Positions 46,519 to 54,863 of a stretch of DNA of 64,000 nucleotides are shown piece by piece (the stretch's first letter is position 1; the number at the start of each line of letters is the position of its first letter). This stretch comes from Leifsonia sp. AG29 (lineage in GTDB: Bacteria > Actinomycetota > Actinomycetes > Actinomycetales > Microbacteriaceae): contig NZ_VMSF01000001.1 in assembly GCF_009765225.1 (NCBI RefSeq), positions 2,046,001 through 2,110,000 of the forward strand. The letters run 5' to 3'. Both the position numbers and the translations under genes were made by a program. Below the pieces are notes generated by a model that was not told the origin of the DNA, did no database searches, and saw nothing but the letters and a program-made list of their open reading frames with translations.

Positions 46519-47810
46519 CCATCGCCTCGGTCGACACCACCATCCGGCTGATCGCGGCCGGAACGCTCGACGGCGAGACCTGCACGCCCGAGCTCGCCGA
46601 CGCGCCCTGGCGGTTCGACGCCGCGCCTCCCTCGTACGGACCCGGCGCATCCATGGCCGACCCGATCCCCGCGGACGCGCCCACCCAGCCGGCTCTGCCC
46701 GACGAGTACCGCACGGCGAGCGCCGACGAGCTCGCCGAGCGCATCCGCGCCGCGAAGGCGGCCCTCGGCGACCGGGTCGCCGTGATGGGCCACTTCTACC
46801 AGCGCGACGAGGTCGTCCAGTACGCCGACTTCGTCGGCGACTCGTTCCAGCTCGCCAACGCGGCGAAGGCCCGGCCCGAGGCGGAGACCATCGTGTTCTG
46901 CGGCGTCCACTTCATGGCCGAGACGGCCGACATCGTCTCGCGTCCCGAGCAGCGCGTGATCCTCCCGAACCTCGCCGCCGGCTGCTCGATGGCCGACATG
47001 GCCGACCTCGACTCGGTCGAGGAGTGCTGGGAGCAGCTCGAGGAGCTGTACGGCACCGAGCCGGACGCCGACGGGCGGGTGCCCGTCATCCCGGTCACCT
47101 ACATGAACTCGTCGGCGGCGCTCAAGGCCTTCTGCGGTGAGCACGGCGGGATCGTGTGCACCTCCTCCAATGCCGCCACCGTGCTCGAGTGGGCCTTCGA
47201 GCGCGGGCAGCGGGTGCTGTTCTTCCCCGACCAGCACCTCGGCCGCAACACGGCGAAGGCGATGGGGGTCCCGCTCGAGCGGATGCCGCTGTGGAACCCG
47301 CGCAAGCCGCTCGGCGGGAGCGACGAGGCGACCCTCCAGGACGCCCGCGTCATCCTCTGGCACGGCTTCTGCTCGGTGCACAAGCGCTTCACGGTCGGTC
47401 AGATCGAGCACGCGCGGGCCGAGTTCCCCGGGGTGCGGGTGATCGTGCACCCCGAGTGCCCGATGGAGGTCGTGGACGCGGCCGACGAGTACGGCTCGAC
47501 CGACTACATCGTCAAGGCCATCCAGGCGGCGCCCGCGGGCTCGACCTTCGCGATCGGGACCGAGATCAACCTCGTCCAGCGCCTCGCGGCGCAGTTCCCG
47601 CAGCACACGATCTTCTGCCTCGACTCGGTCGTGTGCCCGTGCTCGACCATGTACCGGATCCACCCGGGCTACCTCGCGTGGGTGCTCGAGTCGCTGGTGC
47701 GCGGCGAGGTCGTCAACCAGGTCGCGGTGGCCGACGAGGTCGCCGCCCCCGCCCGGATCGCGCTCGAGCGCATGCTCGCGGCCCGGCCGGACACGACGAT
47801 GGCGGCCTGA
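46515..47810 (+). CDS. nadA: Quinolinate synthase A
   Basis: 431 residues, the long actinobacterial form with an N-terminal extension of about 60. It condenses iminoaspartate with dihydroxyacetone phosphate. The three cysteines for the 4Fe-4S cluster are in CGVHFM/TYMNSSAALKAFCG, the GIVCTSSNAATVL area and DSVVCPCSTM, within family motifs MGHFYQRDEV and GHFMAETADI-like VHFMAETADIV. The cluster is oxygen-sensitive, which may explain the co-encoded cysteine desulfurase. ATG overlaps the nrtR stop; nadB starts 1 nt after its own stop. Confidence 0.96.
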   Translation: MTIASVDTTIRLIAAGTLDGETCTPELADAPWRFDAAPPSYGPGASMADPIPADAPTQPALPDEYRTASADELAERIRAAKAALGDRVAVMGHFYQRDEVVQYADFVGDSFQLANAAKARPEAETIVFCGVHFMAETADIVSRPEQRVILPNLAAGCSMADMADLDSVEECWEQLEELYGTEPDADGRVPVIPVTYMNSSAALKAFCGEHGGIVCTSSNAATVLEWAFERGQRVLFFPDQHLGRNTAKAMGVPLERMPLWNPRKPLGGSDEATLQDARVILWHGFCSVHKRFTVGQIEHARAEFPGVRVIVHPECPMEVVDAADEYGSTDYIVKAIQAAPAGSTFAIGTEINLVQRLAAQFPQHTIFCLDSVVCPCSTMYRIHPGYLAWVLESLVRGEVVNQVAVADEVAAPARIALERMLAARPDTTMAA

Positions 47811-47811
47811 C

Positions 47812-49389
47812 ATGGCCCGCGTCGTCGTCGTCGGCAGTGGAGTAGCCGGCACGACCGCCGCGCTGCGTGCGTCGGCCCGGCACGAGGTGACCCTGGTGAC
47901 CAAGACCGACCCGGCCGAGGGCAGCACGCGCTATGCGCAGGGAGGGATCGCCGCTGCGGTCTTCGAGGACGACTCCGTCGAGGCCCACATAGCGGACACC
48001 CTGCGTGCGGGCGCCGGACTGAACGTGGCCGAGGCCGTCCGGGTGCTGTGCACCGACGGACCGGTCGCCGTGCGCGAGTTAATCGAGCTCGGCGCGCGCT
48101 TCGATACCGACGGCGGACACCTGGCGCGCGGGCTCGAGGCGGCCCACTCGGCATCCCGCATCCTCCATGCGGGCGGTGACGCCACCGGCGCCGAGCTCGA
48201 GCGCGCGTTGCTCTCGGCCGTCCGGGACGCGGATGTGACCGTGCTGGACCACGCCTTCCTGGTCGATGTCGTCGTGCGCGACGGCGCGGCAGCCGGGGTC
48301 TCCCTCCGGTTCGCCGACGGCGGCACGGTGACGCTCGACGCCGACGCGGTGATCCTCGCGACGGGAGGCTGGGGGCGCCTCTACCGGCACACGACCAACC
48401 CGGCCGTGGCCACCGCCGACGGCGTGGCTGCGGCTTGGCGCGCGGGCGCCGTGGTGGCGGACGCCGAGTTCACGCAGTTCCATCCGACCGCGCTCGCCGT
48501 GCCCGGCTCCTTCCTCATCTCGGAGGCGGTCCGCGGCGAGGGCGCCGTGCTCCGCGCCGCCGACGGCCACCGGTTCATGACCGACCTCCACCCCGACGCC
48601 GAGCTCGCGCCGCGCGACGTGGTCGCGCGCGGCATCGCCGTCGAGATGGCGGCACAGGGCGGCCGCCCGGTCGTGCTCGACGCGACGGCCCTCGGCGCGG
48701 AGTTCCTCTCCCGCCGGTTCCCCACCATCGACGCGGCGACCCGCGCGGCCGGCTTCGACTGGTCGCGGCAGCCGATCCCGGTGACCCCGGCGGCGCACTA
48801 CGCGATGGGAGGGGTGGCCACCGACACGAGCGGCCGCACGACCCTCCCGGGCCTCTTCGCCGTCGGCGAGACGGCGTGCACGGGCGCGCACGGCGCGAAC
48901 CGCCTGGCCTCGAACTCGCTGCTCGAGGGTCTCGTCTTCGCGCGGCGGGCCGTCGACGCGATCGGAGGCGGGTGGCCCGAGCCTCCGGCCTGGGTTCGGG
49001 AGGGACGCCAGGTGCGGGTGCCGCTCGACGGGGCGCCAGCGGTCGCGGGCACCCGGCCGACGCCCGTGGACCGCGCGGCGCTCCAGCGACTGATGTGGGA
49101 TGCTGCGGGCGTCCACCGGCACCGCGACGGGCTCCAGCAGGCCGCTGCGGAACTGGCCGGACTCTCGGCGGCGGGCGGCACCGAGGACGCCAACCTGCTC
49201 AGCACCGCGCGCCTCGTGGTCGCGGCCGCCCTCTCGCGCGACGAGTCGCGGGGCGCGCACTTCCGCTCCGACGCCCCGATGACCGGCGACGGGGTCCCCG
49301 TCCACACCGTCCTGGTGCCGACGCGCGCCTCCACCGTGCCCGCTCCCCTGACCTCCCGCGAACCGACCGAGGTGACCCTCCCGTGCTGA
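47812..49389 (+). CDS. nadB: L-aspartate oxidase
   Basis: 525 residues. It oxidises aspartate to iminoaspartate for NadA. The FAD loop is VVVVGSGVAGTTAAL at the N-terminus; STRYAQGGIAAA, FTQFHPTAL and HYAMGGVATDTSGRT are L-aspartate oxidase motifs, with EAVRGEGAVLR and GANRLASNSLLEGLVF typical of the flavoprotein subunit family. The C-terminal helical domain (about 400-500) is complete. It overlaps nadC by 7 nt. Confidence 0.96.
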   Translation: MARVVVVGSGVAGTTAALRASARHEVTLVTKTDPAEGSTRYAQGGIAAAVFEDDSVEAHIADTLRAGAGLNVAEAVRVLCTDGPVAVRELIELGARFDTDGGHLARGLEAAHSASRILHAGGDATGAELERALLSAVRDADVTVLDHAFLVDVVVRDGAAAGVSLRFADGGTVTLDADAVILATGGWGRLYRHTTNPAVATADGVAAAWRAGAVVADAEFTQFHPTALAVPGSFLISEAVRGEGAVLRAADGHRFMTDLHPDAELAPRDVVARGIAVEMAAQGGRPVVLDATALGAEFLSRRFPTIDAATRAAGFDWSRQPIPVTPAAHYAMGGVATDTSGRTTLPGLFAVGETACTGAHGANRLASNSLLEGLVFARRAVDAIGGGWPEPPAWVREGRQVRVPLDGAPAVAGTRPTPVDRAALQRLMWDAAGVHRHRDGLQQAAAELAGLSAAGGTEDANLLSTARLVVAAALSRDESRGAHFRSDAPMTGDGVPVHTVLVPTRASTVPAPLTSREPTEVTLPC

Positions 49390-50243
49390 CCCGCCAGACC
49401 ATCCACGACACCGTCCGTGCCGCGCTCGTCGAGGACGCTCCCTGGGGCGACCTCACGAGTTCGCTGCTGATCCCCGCCGACGCCGCGGCGACCGCCGCGC
49501 TCGTCGCCCGGGAGCCCGGCACGTTCGCGGGCGGCGAGGTGTTCGCCGCCGCGATGACGCTCACCGACCCGGACATCGCGGTGACCCTGGAAGTCGCCGA
49601 CGGCGACCGGTTCGAGGCCGGCGCGACTCTTGCGACCGTGACCGGGCGCGCCCGGTCCGTCCTGCAGGGCGAGCGGGTCGCCCTCAACTTCGTCCAGCGG
49701 ATGAGCGGCATCGCCACGCTGACCGCCGCCTTCGTCGCCGAGATCGCCCACACGTCGGCACGGATCGTCGACACCCGCAAGACCACGCCCGGCCTCCGCG
49801 CATTCGAGCGGCACGCGGTGCTCTGCGGCGGCGGCCACAACCACCGTTTCTCCCTGTCGGACGCGGTCATGGCGAAGGACAACCACCTCGCCGTCCTCAC
49901 GGCGAGCTCCGGGCTCTCGGTGACCGAGGCGCTCCGGGAGGTGCGCCGGCAGCTGTCGCACACGACGCACCTCGAGGTCGAGGTCGACCGCATCGAGCAG
50001 ATCGAGCCCGTCCTCGCTGCCGGGGTCGACACGATCATGCTCGACAACTTCGGGCTCGACGACCTGCGCCAGGGGGTGCGGCTCGTCGCCGGGCGCGCGA
50101 TCGTCGAGGCGAGCGGCAACGTCAGCCTCGGCACCGTGCGCGCCATCGCCGAGACCGGCGTCGACGTGATCTCGGCCGGCGCGCTCACCCACAGCGTGCG
50201 CTCGCTCGATCTCGGACTCGACGTGGTGCTGCCGGGCCGATGA
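49383..50243 (+). CDS. nadC: Nicotinate-nucleotide pyrophosphorylase (carboxylating)
   Basis: 286 residues from GTG at 49383, 7 nt inside nadB. It converts quinolinate and PRPP to nicotinate mononucleotide and CO2. EDAPWGDLTSS, ALNFVQRMSGIAT, VDTRKTTPGLRAFERHAV, GGGHNHRFSLSDAVMAKDNH (substrate Arg/Lys/His) and ASGNVSLGTV are family signatures. Complete at both ends. The stop overlaps the desulfurase start by 4 nt. Confidence 0.96.
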   Translation: MLTRQTIHDTVRAALVEDAPWGDLTSSLLIPADAAATAALVAREPGTFAGGEVFAAAMTLTDPDIAVTLEVADGDRFEAGATLATVTGRARSVLQGERVALNFVQRMSGIATLTAAFVAEIAHTSARIVDTRKTTPGLRAFERHAVLCGGGHNHRFSLSDAVMAKDNHLAVLTASSGLSVTEALREVRRQLSHTTHLEVEVDRIEQIEPVLAAGVDTIMLDNFGLDDLRQGVRLVAGRAIVEASGNVSLGTVRAIAETGVDVISAGALTHSVRSLDLGLDVVLPGR

Positions 50244-51397
50244 GCGGCGCGCCCCTCCTCTACCTGGACGCCGCGGCGACCTCACCGGTGCGCCGCGAGG
50301 TCCTGGAGGCGATGTGGCCGTACCTGACCGGGACGTTCGGCAACGCTTCCAGTCATCACGGCGTCGGGGAGGCGGCGGCGAAGGCCCTGTCGGCGGCGCG
50401 GGCCGAGGTGGCCCGCTTCCTCGGGTGCCGCGCCTCGGAGGTCACCTTCACCTCCGGGGGGACGGAGGCGGACAATCTGGCCGTCAAGGGCATCGCGCTC
50501 GCGACGCCCCGCGGACGGCATATCGTCACCACGCCGATCGAGCACGAGGCGGTGCTCGCCTCGGTGGACTACCTGGTGCGCGTGCACGGCTTCGAGGCGA
50601 CCTTCGTCCCCGTCGGGAGGGACGGCCTGGTCGCGCCGGACGATTTCGCCGCCGCGCTTCGGCCCGGCACCACCCTCGCCGCGGTCATGCTCGCCAACAA
50701 TGAGATCGGGACGATCGAACCGGTCGCCGAGCTCGCCGAGCTCGCCCACGAGCACTCAGTGCCGCTCTTCACGGACGCGGTGCAGGCGGCGGGCTGGCTG
50801 CCGCTCGACGTCAAGGACCTGGGCGTCGACGCGCTGAGCATCGCCGGCCACAAACTCGGAGCGCCGAAGGGCGTCGGTGCCCTGTACGTGCGCGGCCGCA
50901 TCCCGCTCGAGCCCGTGCTGCACGGGGGCGGCCAGGAGCGCGGGCGACGCTCGGGGACCGAGAACGTCGCCGCAGCCGTCGGTCTCGCGACCGCTGTCCG
51001 ACTCGCCGCTGCCGGCCGGGAGGAGGCTGCCCGCTCGGCAGCGCACGCGCGAGACGCCTTCATCGCCGCGGTGCTCGGATCCGTGCCGGAGGCCCGGCTC
51101 ACCGGCCACGCGGCTGCGCGACTGCCGGGCACGGCGTCGTTCGTCTTCCCCGGGGTCAACGGGGAAGCGATCCTCCTCGAGCTGGAGCGACGCGGCGTCA
51201 TCTCCTCCAGCGGCTCGGCGTGCGCCGCCGGCAGCGAGGACGCCTCCCACGTGCTCCTTGCGGCGGGATACGAGGAGGACGTCGCCCGGACGGCGGTGCG
51301 CTTCTCGTGGGGGGCGGACGTCGAGGAGGAGCGCCTCCTGGCCGTCGCTCCGCTCGTCGCCGAGGCGGTGCGCGCGGTCGCGTCGCTCGGCGCGTAG
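50240..51397 (+). CDS. Cysteine desulfurase in the NAD operon
   Basis: 385 residues, NifS/IscS class. YLDAAATSPVRREVLEAM opens it, the PLP lysine is in SIAGHKLGAPKGVG, and the persulfide Cys lies in SSGSACAAGSEDAS. It frees sulfur from cysteine for Fe-S cluster assembly. Its ATG overlaps the nadC TGA, so it is translated with the NAD genes; the likely client is the NadA cluster, an arrangement seen in other bacteria with nad-nifS clusters. A role in general Fe-S or tRNA thiolation is not ruled out. Confidence 0.93.
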   Translation: MSGAPLLYLDAAATSPVRREVLEAMWPYLTGTFGNASSHHGVGEAAAKALSAARAEVARFLGCRASEVTFTSGGTEADNLAVKGIALATPRGRHIVTTPIEHEAVLASVDYLVRVHGFEATFVPVGRDGLVAPDDFAAALRPGTTLAAVMLANNEIGTIEPVAELAELAHEHSVPLFTDAVQAAGWLPLDVKDLGVDALSIAGHKLGAPKGVGALYVRGRIPLEPVLHGGGQERGRRSGTENVAAAVGLATAVRLAAAGREEAARSAAHARDAFIAAVLGSVPEARLTGHAAARLPGTASFVFPGVNGEAILLELERRGVISSSGSACAAGSEDASHVLLAAGYEEDVARTAVRFSWGADVEEERLLAVAPLVAEAVRAVASLGA

Positions 51398-51451
51398 GCG
51401 CGGCGCGTCTCCGAGAGCGCAATACGCCCGGTCAGGAGTCGAATCAACCTC

Positions 51452-51480
51452 TGGACCGAGGGTCGGCGAGGGCCTACCGT
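51452..51480 (+). promoter_or_regulatory. Promoter of the repeat membrane protein gene
   Basis: TGGACC and TACCGT are exactly 17 nt apart, and the ATG at 51533 follows about 50 nt later. Confidence 0.45.
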
Positions 51481-51532
51481 GCCGGGCACATCGAGCCCGT
51501 CGCCGACGGGCCCAACCGGGAAGAGGCATCCC

Positions 51533-52468
51533 ATGACCGACCGAACCCCCCACAACGAGCCGCGCGTCGTCGACGCGAACGGCTACGACGAGACGACCGG
51601 ACGTCACGTCGACGGCACGACAGCGGACGGACGGCCGGTGGAGGCTGCGCCAGTGACGCGCGAGGAGCCCGTGACGCGGGCCGAGCCCGTGACGCGCGCC
51701 GAGCCCGTGACGCGCGCCGAGCCCGTGACGCGCGCCGAGCCCGTGACGCGCGCCGAGCCCGTGACGCGCGCCGAGCCGGTGACGCGCGCCGAGCCCGTCG
51801 CCCGCGAGGGCGTGGTGGCCCGCGACGGCGTGGTGGAGCGCGACGGCGTGACCCGCGAGGGCGTCGTCGCTGCGGACGGGGTCGTCGCCGCCGACGAGGT
51901 CGTGGCGCGGGAGCGCAGCGAGTTCGGCGGCATGCGCTTCGGGGTCGCCTTCTTCGGCTGGCTCACCGCCACCGGCATGGCCGTGCTCCTCACCGCCCTG
52001 ATCGCCGCCCTCGGTGCGGCGGTCGGCCTCGGGACGGCGGGGGGCAACACCGACAAGGCGGTCAACCAGGCCAGCAGCAACGCCGCGACGGTCGGCATCG
52101 TCGGGGCGATCGCCCTGATCGTCGTGCTCTTCGTCTCGTACTTCTGCGGCGGCTACGTCGCGGGCCGCATGGCGCGGTTCAGCGGCGTCCGGCAGGGCGT
52201 GGCGGTCTGGCTCTGGGCCATCATCATCGCGGTCATCGTGGCCATCCTCACGCTGATCTTCGGCAGCCAGTTCAACATCCTCGGGAACCTCAACAGCTTC
52301 CCGCGGATCCCGCTCAACGAGGGGTCCGTGACGCTCACCGGCATCATCACAGCGGTGATCGTCGCGGCCGTCAGCCTGGTCGGCGCTATCCTCGGTGGCC
52401 TGGCGGGGATGCGCTACCACCGGCTGGTCGACCGCGTCGGCCTCGGGCGCGAGCCGCTCGCCCGCTAG
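51533..52468 (+). CDS. Membrane protein with a tandem EPVTRA repeat domain
   Basis: 311 residues in three parts: a polar N-terminus (1-44), seven EPVTRA hexapeptides (about 45-86) followed by looser EGVVAR/DGVVER-type repeats, and a membrane part with four hydrophobic spans (about 140-165, 185-210, 222-242, 265-290). The repeat zone is strongly charged and probably extended, perhaps in the cytoplasm. I do not recognise the family and assign no role. GGGAAGAGG precedes the ATG at 51533. The repeat is nearly perfect at DNA level, so its length probably varies between strains. Confidence 0.72.
   Translation: MTDRTPHNEPRVVDANGYDETTGRHVDGTTADGRPVEAAPVTREEPVTRAEPVTRAEPVTRAEPVTRAEPVTRAEPVTRAEPVTRAEPVAREGVVARDGVVERDGVTREGVVAADGVVAADEVVARERSEFGGMRFGVAFFGWLTATGMAVLLTALIAALGAAVGLGTAGGNTDKAVNQASSNAATVGIVGAIALIVVLFVSYFCGGYVAGRMARFSGVRQGVAVWLWAIIIAVIVAILTLIFGSQFNILGNLNSFPRIPLNEGSVTLTGIITAVIVAAVSLVGAILGGLAGMRYHRLVDRVGLGREPLAR
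51665..51790 (+). repeat. Seven tandem 18-nt repeats
   Basis: Units of GAGCCCGTGACGCGCGCC start at 51665, 51683, 51701, 51719, 51737, 51755 and 51773. Only the first (one base) and the seventh (one base) differ from the rest. An eighth, diverged unit follows at 51791. Each unit encodes EPVTRA. Confidence 0.92.
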
Positions 52469-52526
52469 CGGCCCGCGCGGCCCGCGCAGCCCGCGCAGCC
52501 CGGCGATCCGGCAGCGGAGGCGTTAC

Positions 52527-52580
52527 GCCGACAGTGAACGGCTCGTCCGTTCACCGGCGGGACACCTCCGCTGTCGGCGG
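52527..52580. promoter_or_regulatory. Nested inverted repeats before the MFS gene
   Basis: GTGAACGG-CTCGT-CCGTTCAC (52534-52554) is an 8-bp inverted repeat, and the pair GCCGACAG (52527-52534) / CTGTCGGC (52573-52580) encloses it. They end 8 bp before the -10 of the exporter gene and could be an operator for a drug-responsive regulator or a terminator of the upstream gene. The regulator is not in view. Confidence 0.4.
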
Positions 52581-52587
52581 TCGCCGA

Positions 52588-52593
52588 TAGAGT
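52588..52593 (+). promoter_or_regulatory. -10 hexamer of the MFS gene
   Basis: TAGAGT ends 6 nt before the GTG at 52600, so the message is probably leaderless. Confidence 0.4.
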
Positions 52594-52599
52594 TGTCCG

Positions 52600-54114
52600 G
52601 TGACTGAGAACACCTCATCTGCGCTCCAGTCCCCCTCCCTCGCGTCCGCAGGGGGCTCCGCTGCGGCGGAACGGGCGGCCGCTCCGCGGATCGCCCCGCG
52701 CGACCAGCGCGTCATCTGGCTGCTCCTCGCGGCGACGTTCGTCGTCATCCTCAACGAGACGATCATGTCGGTCGCCATCCCGAAGCTGATGGACGACCTC
52801 CACGTCGACGCCCTCGCCGCGCAGTGGCTGTCCACCGCCTTCATGCTCACGATGGCCGTCGTCATCCCGATCACGGGCTTCCTGCTGCAGCGGTACACCA
52901 CGCGCCAGGTGTTCATCGCCGCCATGTCCCTGTTCTCGCTCGGAACGCTGACCGCGGCCGTCTCCCCGGGCTTCGGCCTGCTCGTGGTGGCCCGCGTCAT
53001 CCAGGCCTCGGGCACGGCGATCATGCTGCCGCTCCTCATGACCACCCTGATGACGCTCGTCCCGCCGGCCCTCCGCGGCCGCACCATGGGCAACGTGTCG
53101 ATCGTCATCTCCGTCGCCCCCGCCGTGGGCCCGACGATCTCGGGCATCATCCTCAACTCGCTGCCCTGGCGGTGGATCTTCCTCATCGTGCTGCCCATCG
53201 CGCTCGTCATGCTGCTCATCGGCGTGAAGTTCGTCGAGAACGTCACCGAGACCCGCAAGAGCCGCATCGACGTGCTGTCCGTCATCCTCTCCGCCTTCGG
53301 ATTCGGCGGGCTCGTCTACGGGCTCAGCCTCAGCGGCGCGTCCGGAGGGGCCGGGGGGTCGCCCCTCCTCCTCTGGGGATCGCTCGCGGTCGGCGTCCTC
53401 GCCCTGGCGGCCTTCATCCTCCGACAGCTCGCGCTCCAGCGGCATGACCGGGCGCTGCTCGACCTGCGCACGTTCCGCAGCCCGATCTTCACGCTCTCGA
53501 TCGCTCTCATGGCCATCAGTACGGCGGCCCTCTTCGGAGTGATCATCGTGCTGCCGCTCTACCTGCAGCACGTGCTCCACCTCGACGTCCTCGCGACCGG
53601 GCTGCTCCTCCTCCCGGGCGGTCTGCTCATGGGACTCGTGGCGCCGTTCGTCGGCCGGCTCTACGACCGGTTCGGGCCGCGCCCGCTCGTCGTGCCCGGG
53701 TCGATCCTCGTCAGCCTGGTCCTGTGGGCGCTCACGATGGTCAGCGAGACGACCCCGGTCTTCCTCGTGCTGATCGCCCACGTCACGATGAGCCTCGGTC
53801 TGGCCCTCATGTTCACGCCGCTGTTCACCGCGGGGCTCGGCGCCGTGCCTCCCCACCTCTATTCGCACGGCAGCGCGATCCTCGGCACGATCCAGCAGGT
53901 GGGAGGCGCGGCCGGCACGGCCCTGCTCGTCGCCATCCTGTCGCTGCAGACCGCGTCGCTGACGGCGGGAGGCGCCTCCCTCGATGCGGCCACGGCGGGC
54001 GGGGTGCGCGCAGCGTTGTTCGCCGCGGCCGTGATCTCGCTGTTCGCCGTCGCGGGGTCGTTCTTCATGCGCAAGCCCGAGGACGCCCCCAGCGAGGTCG
54101 CGTTCGCGCACTGA
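52600..54114 (+). CDS. MFS exporter of the DHA2 (14-span) class
   Basis: 504 residues with about 14 hydrophobic spans, as in EmrB/QacA-type drug exporters. LNETIMSVAIPKLMDDL (motif D1-like), QWLSTAFMLTMAVVIPITG, the motif A loop GFLLQRYTTRQVF, and the motif C in ISVAPAVGPTISGII mark the class. It would expel drugs or other small molecules by proton antiport. The substrate is not given by sequence. It stands alone behind inverted repeats that may be its operator. Confidence 0.92.
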   Translation: MTENTSSALQSPSLASAGGSAAAERAAAPRIAPRDQRVIWLLLAATFVVILNETIMSVAIPKLMDDLHVDALAAQWLSTAFMLTMAVVIPITGFLLQRYTTRQVFIAAMSLFSLGTLTAAVSPGFGLLVVARVIQASGTAIMLPLLMTTLMTLVPPALRGRTMGNVSIVISVAPAVGPTISGIILNSLPWRWIFLIVLPIALVMLLIGVKFVENVTETRKSRIDVLSVILSAFGFGGLVYGLSLSGASGGAGGSPLLLWGSLAVGVLALAAFILRQLALQRHDRALLDLRTFRSPIFTLSIALMAISTAALFGVIIVLPLYLQHVLHLDVLATGLLLLPGGLLMGLVAPFVGRLYDRFGPRPLVVPGSILVSLVLWALTMVSETTPVFLVLIAHVTMSLGLALMFTPLFTAGLGAVPPHLYSHGSAILGTIQQVGGAAGTALLVAILSLQTASLTAGGASLDAATAGGVRAALFAAAVISLFAVAGSFFMRKPEDAPSEVAFAH

Positions 54115-54160
54115 GCCCGCCTCCCGCTGCGCCGCGGCCACAGTGTGACTGCGCTCCCGC

Positions 54161-54198
54161 GGGACGTCTGCGGTTGCGCGCGCACGCGCAGACGTCCC
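54161..54198. terminator. Hairpin after the MFS gene
   Basis: GGGACGTCTGCG and CGCAGACGTCCC form a perfect 12-bp stem around a 14-nt loop that is itself GC palindromic (TGCGCGCGCA). A third CGCAGACG follows at 54210-54217. Probably a terminator of the exporter gene. Nothing else is seen in 54115-54293 except the likely promoter of the next gene. Confidence 0.5.
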
Positions 54199-54293
54199 AC
54201 AACGGCGCAGACGCGCCGATGGGCGCGGGATGCGGTGGTCACCGGGCCGGTGCGGTGCGACGATGGGAGCGCGACGATGCGAGGAGGGCCGCC

Positions 54294-54863
54294 ATGTCCA
54301 TCATCCACACCCCGGAGCCCGGCGAGGTCACCGGAGACGTCGCCGAGATCTACGCCGCCGATGAGCGCGACCTCGGCTACGTCGCCGAATACACGCGCGT
54401 GATGAGCGTGAACCCCGAGGCCTACCGCGCCTGGGAGCAGCTGGTGCGGGCGATCGTCGCCCAGCTCGGTCTCCGCCGCTATGAGCTCGTGACGCTCGCG
54501 GCGGCGCAGGGGACCCGCTCTCAGCACTGCCGCCTGGCGCACGGGCGCAAGACCCTGAAGCTCATGGACGAGCCCGAGCTCGAACGGATCGCGCGGGACT
54601 ACCACGACGCCGGCCTCACCGAGGCCGAGGTGGCGATGATGGAGTACGCCGAGCGGATCAGCGAGGACTCCGCCTCCATGACGGAGGACGACGCGTCACG
54701 GCTGCACGAGCTCGGGTTCACCGACCGCGAGATCGTCGACATCACGCTCGCGGCGGCCGCGCGCAACTACTTCTCGCGGGCGATCCAGGCGCTCGGCGTC
54801 GCCGTGGAGGTGCCTCCCGGGATCGGCGACGACCTCCGCGGAGCGCTCCTGGCGCCGCTGTGA
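54294..54863 (+). CDS. AhpD-like (carboxymuconolactone decarboxylase family) protein
   Basis: 189 residues, all helical by look, with the CMD/AhpD core: ELVTLAAAQGTRSQHCRLAHGRKTLK. The usual ExxxxxCxxCxxxH motif is reduced here: SQHCRLAH keeps the second Cys and the His, but the first Cys is Ser. It is therefore unlikely to act as a normal disulfide reductase. GAGGAGGG precedes the ATG. Its stop overlaps the ADP-ribosylglycohydrolase GTG (GTGA), so the two are in one operon. Confidence 0.85.
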   Translation: MSIIHTPEPGEVTGDVAEIYAADERDLGYVAEYTRVMSVNPEAYRAWEQLVRAIVAQLGLRRYELVTLAAAQGTRSQHCRLAHGRKTLKLMDEPELERIARDYHDAGLTEAEVAMMEYAERISEDSASMTEDDASRLHELGFTDREIVDITLAAAARNYFSRAIQALGVAVEVPPGIGDDLRGALLAPL

